The notes beneath the pieces were generated by a model that saw only the letters and a program-made list of their open reading frames with translations, was not told the origin of the DNA and searched no databases. This document shows positions 36,030-43,934 of a stretch of 64,000 nucleotides of DNA, piece by piece; position 1 is the stretch's first letter, and each line of letters starts with the position of its first letter. Location: assembly GCA_001298555.1 (NCBI GenBank), contig LJCW01000372.1:164852-228851 (forward strand), given 5' to 3'. Source of the stretch: Actinobacteria bacterium OV450. Its GTDB lineage: Bacteria > Actinomycetota > Actinomycetes > Streptomycetales > Streptomycetaceae. The translations under genes and the position numbers were made by a program.

Positions 36030-37249
36030 GGCGGGCGCGCGCCGCCGCCGGCCGGGCGGTCGCGCAGGTCAGCGGGCGGGCGCTGGGCCCCCACCAGAGC
36101 GCCGTCGTGCGCATCGGCTTCTCGGCGACCTGGCTGCTCTTCCTGCTGCGGGAGTTCCCGAACCGCGGCGAGCTGTACGGGCCGCACGGACCCTGGAGCT
36201 TCGCGCTGGCGGAGCGGCTGATCGCCTCGAACCACGCCTTCACGGTGCTGATGTGGTCCGACTCGCGGCTCTGGTTCGAGACCGTGTACGCGGTGTCGGT
36301 GCTCTCCGGTCTGCTGCTGATGCTGGGCTGGCGGACGCGCGCGACGTCCGTCGTTTTCATGATCGGGGTGCTGTCCCTCCAGAACCGCAGCGTGTTCATG
36401 GGCGACGGCGGGGACAACGTCATCCACCTGATGGCGATGTACCTGGTGCTGACCCGGTGCGCGCAGGTGTGGTCGCTGGACGCGCGCCGTGCACGGCTGC
36501 GGGGGTCGGCCTCGGAGGGCGCGGCCGGACCGGTGCTGTGGGTCGTGCTGGGCGCGGTGTTCGCGTACGGGGCGGTGACCGCGTCGTTCGGCTATGGCTG
36601 GCTGGCGGCGTTCGCGGCGCTGTGGGTCGTGTCGGCGGTGTGGTGGATGGTGGACCGGTACGAGCCGGAGGGGGAGGGGCGGGCGGTCCTCGACGTCCTG
36701 GCGAACCTGGTGCACAACGCGGGCATGCTGGTGATCATGTCGGAGGTCTGCCTGATCTACGCGACGGCCGGCTGGTACAAGATCCAGGGAACGCGGTGGC
36801 AGGACGGGACCGCGCTGTACTACCCGCTCGGACTGGACTACTTCACGCCGTGGCCGGGGCTGTCGGCGGTGCTGGCGGGGAGCGGGACGCTGGTGATGCT
36901 GCTGTCCTACGGGACGGTGGTGGTGCAGGTCGCGTTTCCGTTCACGGTGTTCAACCGGCGGGTCAAGAACGTGCTGCTGGCGCTGATGATGATGGAGCAC
37001 GCGGGGATCGCGGTGCTGTTGGGGCTGCCGTTCTTCTCCATGGCGATGATCGCCGCCGACGCGGTGTTCCTGCCGACCGGGTTCCTGGTCTGGCTCGGCG
37101 CCAAGGCCGCCGGCCGGGTGCGGGCGGCTGTGCCGGCCCCGGCCGCGGTCCCCGCGGCTGCCGGTGCGCGGCCCGCCCCGGAGGTGGGGGAACCGGGTCG
37201 GCCGGGCGGGGAAGGCGCAGGCCGGGGGACCGTAGGCTCGGCGGTATGA
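36017..37249 (+). CDS. HTTM-domain (vitamin K-dependent carboxylase-like) membrane protein
   Basis: A 410-residue polytopic membrane protein with about eight helices and the HTTM pattern. The regions seen are HQSAVVRIGFSATWLLFLL, SVFMGDGGDNVIHLMAMYL and YATAGWYKIQGTRWQDGTA. HTTM proteins share the membrane core of gamma-glutamyl carboxylase, but no soluble carboxylase domain is present, so the activity is unknown. Start codons GTG 36014 and 36017 are both possible. It probably acts with the coupled DUF5819 protein. Confidence 0.85.
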   Translation: MDGLRRARAAAGRAVAQVSGRALGPHQSAVVRIGFSATWLLFLLREFPNRGELYGPHGPWSFALAERLIASNHAFTVLMWSDSRLWFETVYAVSVLSGLLLMLGWRTRATSVVFMIGVLSLQNRSVFMGDGGDNVIHLMAMYLVLTRCAQVWSLDARRARLRGSASEGAAGPVLWVVLGAVFAYGAVTASFGYGWLAAFAALWVVSAVWWMVDRYEPEGEGRAVLDVLANLVHNAGMLVIMSEVCLIYATAGWYKIQGTRWQDGTALYYPLGLDYFTPWPGLSAVLAGSGTLVMLLSYGTVVVQVAFPFTVFNRRVKNVLLALMMMEHAGIAVLLGLPFFSMAMIAADAVFLPTGFLVWLGAKAAGRVRAAVPAPAAVPAAAGARPAPEVGEPGRPGGEGAGRGTVGSAV

Positions 37250-37989
37250 GTGAGCTGAGCGGGCGGGAGTGGCAGGGCGCGGCCGAGCGGGGGGACCTCG
37301 TGGTCCTCGACGGGTTCCACGCCCTGAAGCACGCCCTGCGCTTCGGGGCGGACGTGCGGGACGTGGTCGCCGGTGATCCGGACGCCGTGCGGGCCCTGGC
37401 CGGCGAGCTGGCTCCCGACGTCGCGGACGAGGTCGGGCGGCTGGTGCGCAGGGCCGACCTGCGCACGCTCCTGCCCCGCGTCCACCCCACCGGGGTCGCG
37501 GCGCTGGCGGTACGGCCCGACCGGGCCGCGGGGCGGGCCCGGCTCGACCGGCAGCCGCGGACGGCGCCCGTCGTCGTGCTCGACAACCCGCGCAACCTCG
37601 GCAACGTCGGTGCCGTCGTCCGGCTGGCCGCGGGCTTCGGTGCCACGGGCGTGGTGACCCGCGGCGACCTCGACCCCTGGCACCCGAACGTGGTCCGGGC
37701 CGGGGCAGGGCTGCACTACGCCACCACCGTGGACCGGGTGGAGATCGACACCCTGCCCTCCGGGCCGCTCTACGCGCTCGACCCGGAGGGCGAGGACATC
37801 CGCGCCCTCACCCTCCCGGACGACGCCCTGCTGGCCTTCGGCTCGGAGCGGCACGGGATCTCACCCGAGCTGCGCGCCCGGGCCGATCACCTGGTGTCCC
37901 TGCCGATGCGGCCGCAGGTGTCCAGCTACAACCTGGCCACGAGCGTGGCCATGACCCTCTTCCACTGGGGAGGGCCCCGGGCCGACTAG
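37246..37989 (+). CDS. TrmH/SpoU-family RNA 2'-O-methyltransferase
   Basis: A 247-residue SPOUT methyltransferase. SpoU motif 1 is NPRNLGNVGAVVRLAAGFG, motif 2 is AFGSERHGIS and motif 3 is SSYNLATSVAMTLF; these bind S-adenosylmethionine in the trefoil knot. The target tRNA or rRNA is not deducible. ATG 37246 overlaps the HTTM stop (ATGA). TAGGCT seven bases upstream suggests an additional leaderless promoter. Confidence 0.92.
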   Translation: MSELSGREWQGAAERGDLVVLDGFHALKHALRFGADVRDVVAGDPDAVRALAGELAPDVADEVGRLVRRADLRTLLPRVHPTGVAALAVRPDRAAGRARLDRQPRTAPVVVLDNPRNLGNVGAVVRLAAGFGATGVVTRGDLDPWHPNVVRAGAGLHYATTVDRVEIDTLPSGPLYALDPEGEDIRALTLPDDALLAFGSERHGISPELRARADHLVSLPMRPQVSSYNLATSVAMTLFHWGGPRAD

Positions 37990-38031
37990 GCCCTGTCGTC
38001 AAACTGCCGTCTGCCCCGGGCCGACTAGGCC
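37974..38031. repeat. 19-bp direct repeat spanning two convergent stop codons
   Basis: The same 19 bases, GCCCCGGGCCGACTAGGCC, occur at 37974-37992 and 38013-38031. The CTAG centre provides the TAG stop of the methyltransferase in copy 1 and, on the other strand, the TAG stop of paaN in copy 2. Confidence 0.92.
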
Positions 38032-39707
38032 TGGCGGCGGATCTCCACCATGCGGAAGCGGTTCGAGACGAACGCACCGTCGCAGAGGGCGGCGTTGGCC
38101 GCCGGGTTGCCGCCCGAGCCGTGGAAGTCCGAGAACGCCGCGGTCTGGTTGACGTAGACCCCGCCGGTGAGGTTCAGCGACAGCTGCGCCGACTCCTCCA
38201 GGCAGACCTCCTCGATGGCCCGCTCGGTGTCCGCCGACGTCGTGTACGCGCCGACCGTCATCGCGCCCTTCTCGCGCACCGTGCGGCGCAGCAGCTCCAG
38301 CGCGTCCGCCGTGGAGTCCACGGCCACCGCGAAGGAGACCGGGCCGAAGCACTCGGAGAGGTACGGGGCCTCCGGGTCCGGCTTGGCCGCGTCCAGCTTG
38401 ACCATGACGGGGGTGCGGACCACCGCGTCCGGGAACTCCGGGTTCGCCACCTCGCGCGAGGCCAGGGCCACCTCGCCGAGGGCGGCGGCCGCCTCCAGGC
38501 GGGCCTTGACGTCCGGGTTGACCAGCGCGCCCAGCAGCGCGTTGGCGCGGGCGTCGTCGCCCAGCAGGCCGCCGACCGAGGCCGCGAGGTCGGCGACGAC
38601 CTCGTCGTACGACTTGTGGCCGGCGTCCGTCTCGATGCCGTCCCGCGGGATCAGGAGGTTCTGCGGGGTGGTGCACATCTGGCCGCTGTAGAGGGACAGC
38701 GAGAACGCCAGGTTGGAGAGCATCCCCTTGTAGTTGTCGGTGGAGTCGACGACGACCGTGTTGACGCCGGCCTTCTCCGTGTACACCTGGGCCTGGCGGG
38801 CGTTGGTCTCCAGCCAGTCGCCGAACTCGGTGGAGCCGGTGTAGTCGATCAGCTTGATCTCGGGGCGCACGGCCAGCGTCTTGGCGATGCCCTCGCCCGG
38901 CCGCTCGACGGCCAGCGCCACCAGGTTCGGGTCGAACCCGGCCTCGGCGAGGACCTCGCGGGCCACCTTCACGGTCAGCGCCAGCGGGAGCACGGCCCGC
39001 GGGTGCGGCTTGACCAGCACCGCGTTGCCCGTGGCCAGCGAGGCGAACAGGCCCGGGTAGCCGTTCCAGGTCGGGAAGGTGTTGCAGCCGATCATCAGGG
39101 AGATGCCGCGCGGGACGGCGGTGAAGGTCTTGCCGAGTTCCAGCGGGTCCTTCTTGCCCTGCGGCTTCGACCAGTCGGCGCTGGCCGGGACGCGGGTCTG
39201 CTCCGCGTACGCGTACGCCACCGCCTCCAGGCCGCGGTCCTGTGCGTGCGGGCCGCCCGCCTGGAACGCCATCATGAAGGCCTGGCCGCTGGTGTGCATG
39301 ACCGCGTGCGCGAACTCGTGCGTCCGCGCGCCGATCCGGGCCAGGATCTCGATGCAGACCAGGGCGCGGGCCTCGGGTCCGGCGTCGCGCCAGGCGCCCA
39401 TGCCGGCCTTCATCGCGGGCAGCAGCACGTCGGGGTCGACGTGCGGGTACTCGACGCCCAGCTCGGGGCCGAAGGGGGACACCTCCGCGCCGGTCCAGCC
39501 GTCCGTGCCGGGCTGGCCCAGGTCGAGTCGGGTGCCGCGGACGGCCTCGAACGCGGCGAGCCCGTCGGCCGGGGCGGTCTCGCCGTAGGCCTTGGGGTGT
39601 TCGGGATGCGGGGACCAGTAGGCGCGGCTGCGGATGGCCGCCAGGGCCTGCTCCAGGGTGGAGCTGTGCTTGTCGGACAGCTGGGGGACGGTGAGCTCGG
39701 CGGCCAT
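38025..39707 (-). CDS. paaN: Phenylacetic acid degradation protein PaaN (aldehyde dehydrogenase family)
   Basis: A 560-residue aldehyde-dehydrogenase-like enzyme of the phenylacetate pathway. It is the actinobacterial counterpart acting on the ring-opened semialdehyde CoA ester, without the C-terminal hydratase of E. coli PaaZ. Signatures are IGCNTFPTWNGYPGLFASLA, IDYTGSTEFGDWLETNA and the cysteine region LSLYSGQMCTTPQN. ATG 39707 lies ten bases after GAGGAG. It is divergent from paaH across a region with a PaaR operator. Confidence 0.93.
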   Translation of the reverse strand: MAAELTVPQLSDKHSSTLEQALAAIRSRAYWSPHPEHPKAYGETAPADGLAAFEAVRGTRLDLGQPGTDGWTGAEVSPFGPELGVEYPHVDPDVLLPAMKAGMGAWRDAGPEARALVCIEILARIGARTHEFAHAVMHTSGQAFMMAFQAGGPHAQDRGLEAVAYAYAEQTRVPASADWSKPQGKKDPLELGKTFTAVPRGISLMIGCNTFPTWNGYPGLFASLATGNAVLVKPHPRAVLPLALTVKVAREVLAEAGFDPNLVALAVERPGEGIAKTLAVRPEIKLIDYTGSTEFGDWLETNARQAQVYTEKAGVNTVVVDSTDNYKGMLSNLAFSLSLYSGQMCTTPQNLLIPRDGIETDAGHKSYDEVVADLAASVGGLLGDDARANALLGALVNPDVKARLEAAAALGEVALASREVANPEFPDAVVRTPVMVKLDAAKPDPEAPYLSECFGPVSFAVAVDSTADALELLRRTVREKGAMTVGAYTTSADTERAIEEVCLEESAQLSLNLTGGVYVNQTAAFSDFHGSGGNPAANAALCDGAFVSNRFRMVEIRRQA

Positions 39708-39803
39708 CAGGGACCAACTCCTCGTTGAGCCGGGCAAGATCAGGCTGGGTCGCAGACTGAGATCAGGCAGGGGCGGGTGAAGAAGAGCAGACTGGAGTTA
39801 GAG

Positions 39804-39817
39804 TAACCGAACGATCG
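39804..39817. promoter_or_regulatory. Putative PaaR operator between paaN and paaH-paaR
   Basis: ACCGAACGATCGGT, identical on the opposite strand to the site upstream of paaA. It lies between divergent starts, where a TetR repressor could control both units and itself. Confidence 0.7.
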
Positions 39818-39843
39818 GTCGGGACAAGAGGGCCCGGCGGACC

Positions 39844-39852
39844 TGTGGACAA
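39844..39852 (-). promoter_or_regulatory. DnaA box in the paaN-paaH intergenic region
   Basis: TGTGGACAA, the exact complement of TTGTCCACA, the Streptomyces DnaA-box consensus. It lies 23 bp upstream of the paaH start. Confidence 0.55.
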
Positions 39853-39874
39853 CCCGGTGCGGGAGGATCAGGAC

Positions 39875-41407
39875 ATGACAGCAATCGAGCGGTCCCGCAC
39901 TGTGGCGGTCGTCGGCGCCGGCACCATGGGGCAGGGCATCGCCCAGGTCGCCCTCCTCGCCGGTCACCCGGTGCTGATCTACGACATCAACGACGACCTG
40001 GCCACCGGCGGCGTCGCCATCGTCCAGGACCGCGTCGACCGCATGGTCGCGAAGGGCCGCCTCGACCGCGCCGCGGCCGAGGACGCGATCGGCCGGATCC
40101 GTGCGACCTCCGCCGTCGCCGACCTCGCCGGTGCCGCCCTCGTCGTCGAGGCCGTCGTCGAGGACGTCGCCGTCAAGCGCGCGGTCTTCGAAGCCCTCGA
40201 AGACGTGGTTGCGCCGGACACCCTGCTGGCGACCAACACCTCCTCCCTCTCCGTCACCGAGCTCGCCGCCGGCCTCGCGCACCCCGGCCGCTTCCTCGGC
40301 CTGCACTTCTTCAACCCGGCCCCGCTGCTCCCGCTCGTCGAGGTGGTCAGCGGTTTCGCGACCGACCCGGCGGCCGCCGAGCTCGCGTACCGCACCGTGC
40401 TGAGCTGGGGGAAGACGCCGGTCCGCTGCGCCGACACCCCCGGTTTCATCGTCAACCGGATCGCCCGCCCCTTCTACGCCGAGGCCTTCGCGGTCTACGA
40501 GGAGCGGGGCGCCGACCCGGCCACCATCGACGCCGTGCTCCGCGAGAGCGGCGGCTTCAAGATGGGCCCGTTCCAGCTGACCGACCTGATCGGGCAGGAC
40601 GTCAACGAGGCCGTCACCCGCTCCGTCTGGGAGTCGTTCTTCCGGAGCCCCAAGTTCACCCCGTCGCTCGCGCAGCGCCGGCTGGTCCAGTCGGGCCGCC
40701 TGGGCCGCAAGACGGGCCACGGCTGGTTCCCGTACGGCCCGGACGCCAAGGCCGCGGCCCCGCACACCGCCGGTCCCGAGGCCGCTCCGGACAAGGTCAC
40801 CGTGGTCGGCGACCTCGGTCCGGCCGCCGGGCTGGTGGAGCTCCTGGAGGAGGCCGGGATCGCCGTCACGGAAACCGAGCACGGGGGCCCGTACATCCAG
40901 CTGCCCGGCGAGGGCCAGCTGGTGCTCGCGGACGGCAAGACCTCGATCGAGTTCGCCGACGTCGTCTACTTCGACCTCGCGCTCGACTACCGCGGCGCCA
41001 CCCGGATCGCGCTCTCCGCCGGCGAGGACACCAGCGAGCGGACGCTCTCCGAGGCGGTCGGCCTGTTCCAGAAGCTCGGCAAGAAGGTCTCCGTCATCGG
41101 CGACGTGCCCGGCATGATCGTGGCCCGTACGGTCGCGATGCTGATCGACCTGACCGCCGACGCCGTCGCCCGCGGCGCGGCCACCGCCGAGGACATCGAC
41201 ACGGCGATGCGGCTCGGCGTCAACTACCCGCTGGGCCCGTCCGAATGGCACGAGCGGCTCGGCCGGGACTGGGCGTACGACCTGTTGCACCACCTCGACG
41301 AGCGCTGTCCCGGCGGCCGCTACGCGCCCTCGCTGGCGCTTTTCAAGCTGGGCTACGCCGAGGGTGGAGAAGAGGGCGACGAGAGCCCCGTGGAGGAGAC
41401 CGGATGA
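39875..41407 (+). CDS. paaH: 3-hydroxyacyl-CoA dehydrogenase PaaH, two-domain form
   Basis: A 510-residue NAD-dependent dehydrogenase that oxidises the 3-hydroxyadipyl-CoA intermediate of phenylacetate degradation. The N-terminal Rossmann motif is VVGAGTMGQGIA; the catalytic regions include FNPAPLLPLVEVVSG and TPGFIVNRIARPFYAEAF. A second C-terminal 3HCDH domain follows (GVNYPLGPSEWHERLG), as in PaaH/FadB-type enzymes. ATG 39875 follows GGAGG by eight bases. Its stop overlaps paaR (ATGA). Confidence 0.94.
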   Translation: MTAIERSRTVAVVGAGTMGQGIAQVALLAGHPVLIYDINDDLATGGVAIVQDRVDRMVAKGRLDRAAAEDAIGRIRATSAVADLAGAALVVEAVVEDVAVKRAVFEALEDVVAPDTLLATNTSSLSVTELAAGLAHPGRFLGLHFFNPAPLLPLVEVVSGFATDPAAAELAYRTVLSWGKTPVRCADTPGFIVNRIARPFYAEAFAVYEERGADPATIDAVLRESGGFKMGPFQLTDLIGQDVNEAVTRSVWESFFRSPKFTPSLAQRRLVQSGRLGRKTGHGWFPYGPDAKAAAPHTAGPEAAPDKVTVVGDLGPAAGLVELLEEAGIAVTETEHGGPYIQLPGEGQLVLADGKTSIEFADVVYFDLALDYRGATRIALSAGEDTSERTLSEAVGLFQKLGKKVSVIGDVPGMIVARTVAMLIDLTADAVARGAATAEDIDTAMRLGVNYPLGPSEWHERLGRDWAYDLLHHLDERCPGGRYAPSLALFKLGYAEGGEEGDESPVEETG

Positions 41408-41994
41408 CGACGGCCAGGCGGGACACCTACACCCCCGAGACCCTGCTGTCCGTCGCCGTCCAGGTCTTCAACGAGCGGGGCTACGACGGCACCTCCATGG
41501 AGCACCTGTCCAAGGCGGCGGGCATCTCGAAGTCCTCGATCTACCACCACGTGGCCGGCAAGGAGGAGCTCCTGCAGCGCGCCGTCAGCCGTGCGCTCGA
41601 CGGGCTCTTCGCCGTGCTGGAGGAGCCGGGCGCGGTACGCGGCCGGGCGGTGGAGCGGGTCGAGTACGTCACGCGCCGCACGGTCGAGGTCCTGGTCGCC
41701 GAGCTCCCGTACGTGACGCTGCTGCTGCGGGTGCGGGGCAACACCCGGACCGAGCGCTGGGCGCTGGAGCGGCGCCGCGAGTTCGACCACCAGGTCGCGG
41801 AGCTGCTGAAGGCCGCGGCCGCGGACGGGGACCTGCGGGCGGACGTGGACATCCGGCTCGCCACCCGCCTGCTGTTCGGGATGGTGAACTCGCTGGTGGA
41901 GTGGTACCGCCCGCACCCCGGCACGACCGCGGACCAGCTGGCCGACGCGGTCGTCCACATGGCCCTGGACGGTCTGCGGACCGTCCGCGGCTAA
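41404..41994 (+). CDS. paaR: TetR-family repressor, probable PaaR
   Basis: A 196-residue TetR regulator. The N-terminal helix-turn-helix is at residues 25-60 (SMEHLSKAAGISKSSIYHHV), and a ligand-binding helical domain follows. It is coupled to paaH by an ATGA overlap. Its linkage to paaN/paaH and the shared palindromes suggest that it represses paa genes and responds to phenylacetyl-CoA, as PaaR does in other bacteria. Target assignment is inference. Confidence 0.9.
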   Translation: MTTARRDTYTPETLLSVAVQVFNERGYDGTSMEHLSKAAGISKSSIYHHVAGKEELLQRAVSRALDGLFAVLEEPGAVRGRAVERVEYVTRRTVEVLVAELPYVTLLLRVRGNTRTERWALERRREFDHQVAELLKAAAADGDLRADVDIRLATRLLFGMVNSLVEWYRPHPGTTADQLADAVVHMALDGLRTVRG

Positions 41995-42028
41995 GGGCCC
42001 TTCCGCAACCCCGGCGGGCGCGGCGCGG

Positions 42029-42595
42029 CTACTCCTCGGAGATGGCCGGGCCGCTGCCCGGGCCCGGTGCCAGCAGGTCCGTCTCCTCGAAGACCAGGAG
42101 CGTGCGGGTCGACAGGACCTCCGGGATGGACTGGAGGCGGGTCAGGACCAGCTCGCGCAGGGTGCGGTTGTCCGGGGTGTGGACCAGCAGCAGGACGTCG
42201 AAGTCGCCGCTGACCAGCGCGATGTGGGCCGCGCCCGGCAGCTCGCGGAGCTTCTCGCGGACCGTGCGCCAGGAGTTCTGGACGATCTTCAGGGTGATGT
42301 ACGCGGAGGCGCCCTGGCCCGCCCTCTCGTGGTTGACGCGGGCGGTGAACCCGCGGATCACCCCGTCGTCGATCAGCCGGTTGATCCGGGCGTAGGCGTT
42401 CGCGCGGGACACGTGGACCTGCTCGGCCACCGACCGTATCGACGCGCGGCCGTCCGCCTGGAGCAACCGCATGATGGAACGGTCGATGGGGTCCAGGGGG
42501 CGCGGTGGTGCCTGTGGGGCGCACGGCGCGCCGCCCGGCGGGACCGGTGCGGATCCCGGCGTGGAACCCGATGCGGCCATTTGTTCATCCGGCAT
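42029..42595 (-). CDS. bkdR: Lrp/AsnC-family regulator, probable BkdR
   Basis: A 188-residue Lrp-type regulator. A Pro/Ala-rich N-terminal extension of ~33 residues precedes the AsnC helix-turn-helix (DRSIMRLLQADGRASIRSVA, HVSRANAYARINRL) and the RAM ligand-binding domain (ALVSGDFDVLLLVHTPD). It is divergent from the first bkd operon. In S. coelicolor an Lrp-type BkdR next to bkd genes regulates branched-chain 2-oxoacid dehydrogenase, morphogenesis and antibiotics. ATG 42595 has GGGAGG upstream. Confidence 0.9.
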   Translation of the reverse strand: MPDEQMAASGSTPGSAPVPPGGAPCAPQAPPRPLDPIDRSIMRLLQADGRASIRSVAEQVHVSRANAYARINRLIDDGVIRGFTARVNHERAGQGASAYITLKIVQNSWRTVREKLRELPGAAHIALVSGDFDVLLLVHTPDNRTLRELVLTRLQSIPEVLSTRTLLVFEETDLLAPGPGSGPAISEE

Positions 42596-42653
42596 TGCCC
42601 ACTGCCTCCCTCTCCTGGACGTCCTGCACCCATCCCAGGGCCCCGGCGCCACT

Positions 42654-42662
42654 TTGTCCACA
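42654..42662 (+). promoter_or_regulatory. DnaA box in the bkdR-bkd intergenic region
   Basis: TTGTCCACA, a perfect match to the Streptomyces DnaA-box consensus, in the 202-bp gap between bkdR and the first bkd operon. Confidence 0.55.
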
Positions 42663-42696
42663 GCCTGGAGCCGCCTGTAGCCAAATTGCGCCATCG

Positions 42697-42710
42697 ACCG
42701 AACAATCGGT
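42697..42710. promoter_or_regulatory. Putative PaaR-type operator upstream of the first bkd operon
   Basis: ACCGAACAATCGGT differs at one base from the paaN-paaH operator (G to A at position 8). It lies 87 bp upstream of the E1alpha start. Confidence 0.6.
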
Positions 42711-42797
42711 TGGTGAGGCGCCTCACTCCCCCGGACACCGCCGGCGGGACCCCCAGGCACCGCCCTGCCCGCTTCCCACGAGGAGGTGTACGCCGCC

Positions 42798-43934
42798 ATG
42801 ACGGTCCAAGAGCTGCCCGGTGCCGGTGCGTCCCACCGATCCACCCCGCCGCCCGCCTGGAGGCCCCGTACGGATGCCGCCCCGCTGCTCCCGGACCCGG
42901 AGCCGTACCGGGTGCTGGGCACGCCGGCCGCGGAGAAGCTCGATCCCGAGCTGATGCGCCGCTGCTACGCCGAGCTGGTGCGCGGCCGCCGCTACAACGC
43001 ACAGGCCACCGCCCTCACCCGGCAGGGCCGCCTCGCGGTCTACCCCTCCACCGTCGGGCAGGAGGCCTGCGAGATCGCGGCCGCCCTGGTCCTGGAGGAG
43101 CAGGACTGGCTCTTCCCGAGCTACCGCGACACCCTCGCGGCCGTGGCGCGCGGACTCGACCCCGTCCAGGCACTGACCCTGCTGCGCGGCGACTGGCACA
43201 CCGGGTACGACCCGCGCGAGCACCGCATCGCACCGCTGAGCACCCCGCTCGCCACCCAGCTGCCGCACGCGGTCGGTCTGGCGCACGCGGCCCGCCTGCG
43301 CGGCGACGACGTGGTCGCGCTCGCCATGGTCGGCGACGGCGGCACCAGCGAGGGCGATTTCCACGAGGCGCTGAACTTCGCAGCCGTCTGGCAGGCCCCG
43401 GTGGTCTTCCTCGTCCAGAACAACGGCTTCGCCATATCCGTCCCGCTGGCCAAGCAGACCGCCGCCCCCACCCTGGCCCACAAGGCCGTCGGGTACGGGA
43501 TGCCCGGCCGTCTCGTCGACGGCAACGACGTCGCGGCCATGCACGAGGTGCTGTCCGAGGCCGTCCGGCGGGCCCGGTCCGGTGGCGGACCGACGCTGAT
43601 CGAGGCGGTCACGTACCGCATCGAGGCCCACACGAACGCCGACGACGCGACCCGCTACCGCGGTGACGCCGAGGTCGAGGCATGGAAGGCGCACGACCCG
43701 GTGGATCTGCTGGAGCGCGAGCTGACCGCCCGCGGGATCCTGGACGCGACAGGCGTCCAGGAGGCCAAGGACGCCGCCGAGGCGATGGCGGCGACGCTGC
43801 GCGAGCGGATGAACGCCGAGCCCGTGCTCGACCCGATGGACCTGTTCGAGAACGTCTACGCGGAGCAGACCGGCCGGCTCCGCGAACAGGCGGAGATGCT
43901 GCGCGCCGAGCTCGAGGCGGAGGAGCAGTCGTGA
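42798..43934 (+). CDS. bkdA: Branched-chain 2-oxoacid dehydrogenase E1 alpha, copy 1
   Basis: A 378-residue thiamine diphosphate-dependent decarboxylase subunit for keto acids of Val, Ile and Leu, which supplies branched acyl-CoA starters. The ThDP motif is MVGDGGTSEGDFHEALN ... VQNNGFAIS. The C-terminal region DPMDLFENVYAEQT is typical of BkdA. ATG 42798 lies 11 bases after AGGAGG (42781-42786); GTG 42786 overlaps that site and is rejected. Its stop overlaps E1 beta (GTGA). It could be mistaken for PdhA; the layout with an Lrp regulator favours Bkd. Confidence 0.92.
   Translation: MTVQELPGAGASHRSTPPPAWRPRTDAAPLLPDPEPYRVLGTPAAEKLDPELMRRCYAELVRGRRYNAQATALTRQGRLAVYPSTVGQEACEIAAALVLEEQDWLFPSYRDTLAAVARGLDPVQALTLLRGDWHTGYDPREHRIAPLSTPLATQLPHAVGLAHAARLRGDDVVALAMVGDGGTSEGDFHEALNFAAVWQAPVVFLVQNNGFAISVPLAKQTAAPTLAHKAVGYGMPGRLVDGNDVAAMHEVLSEAVRRARSGGGPTLIEAVTYRIEAHTNADDATRYRGDAEVEAWKAHDPVDLLERELTARGILDATGVQEAKDAAEAMAATLRERMNAEPVLDPMDLFENVYAEQTGRLREQAEMLRAELEAEEQS

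Noticed and set aside
42786..42797. GTG 42786 as start of bkdA copy 1
   Set aside because: It overlaps the AGGAGG ribosome binding site; ATG 42798 has correct spacing.
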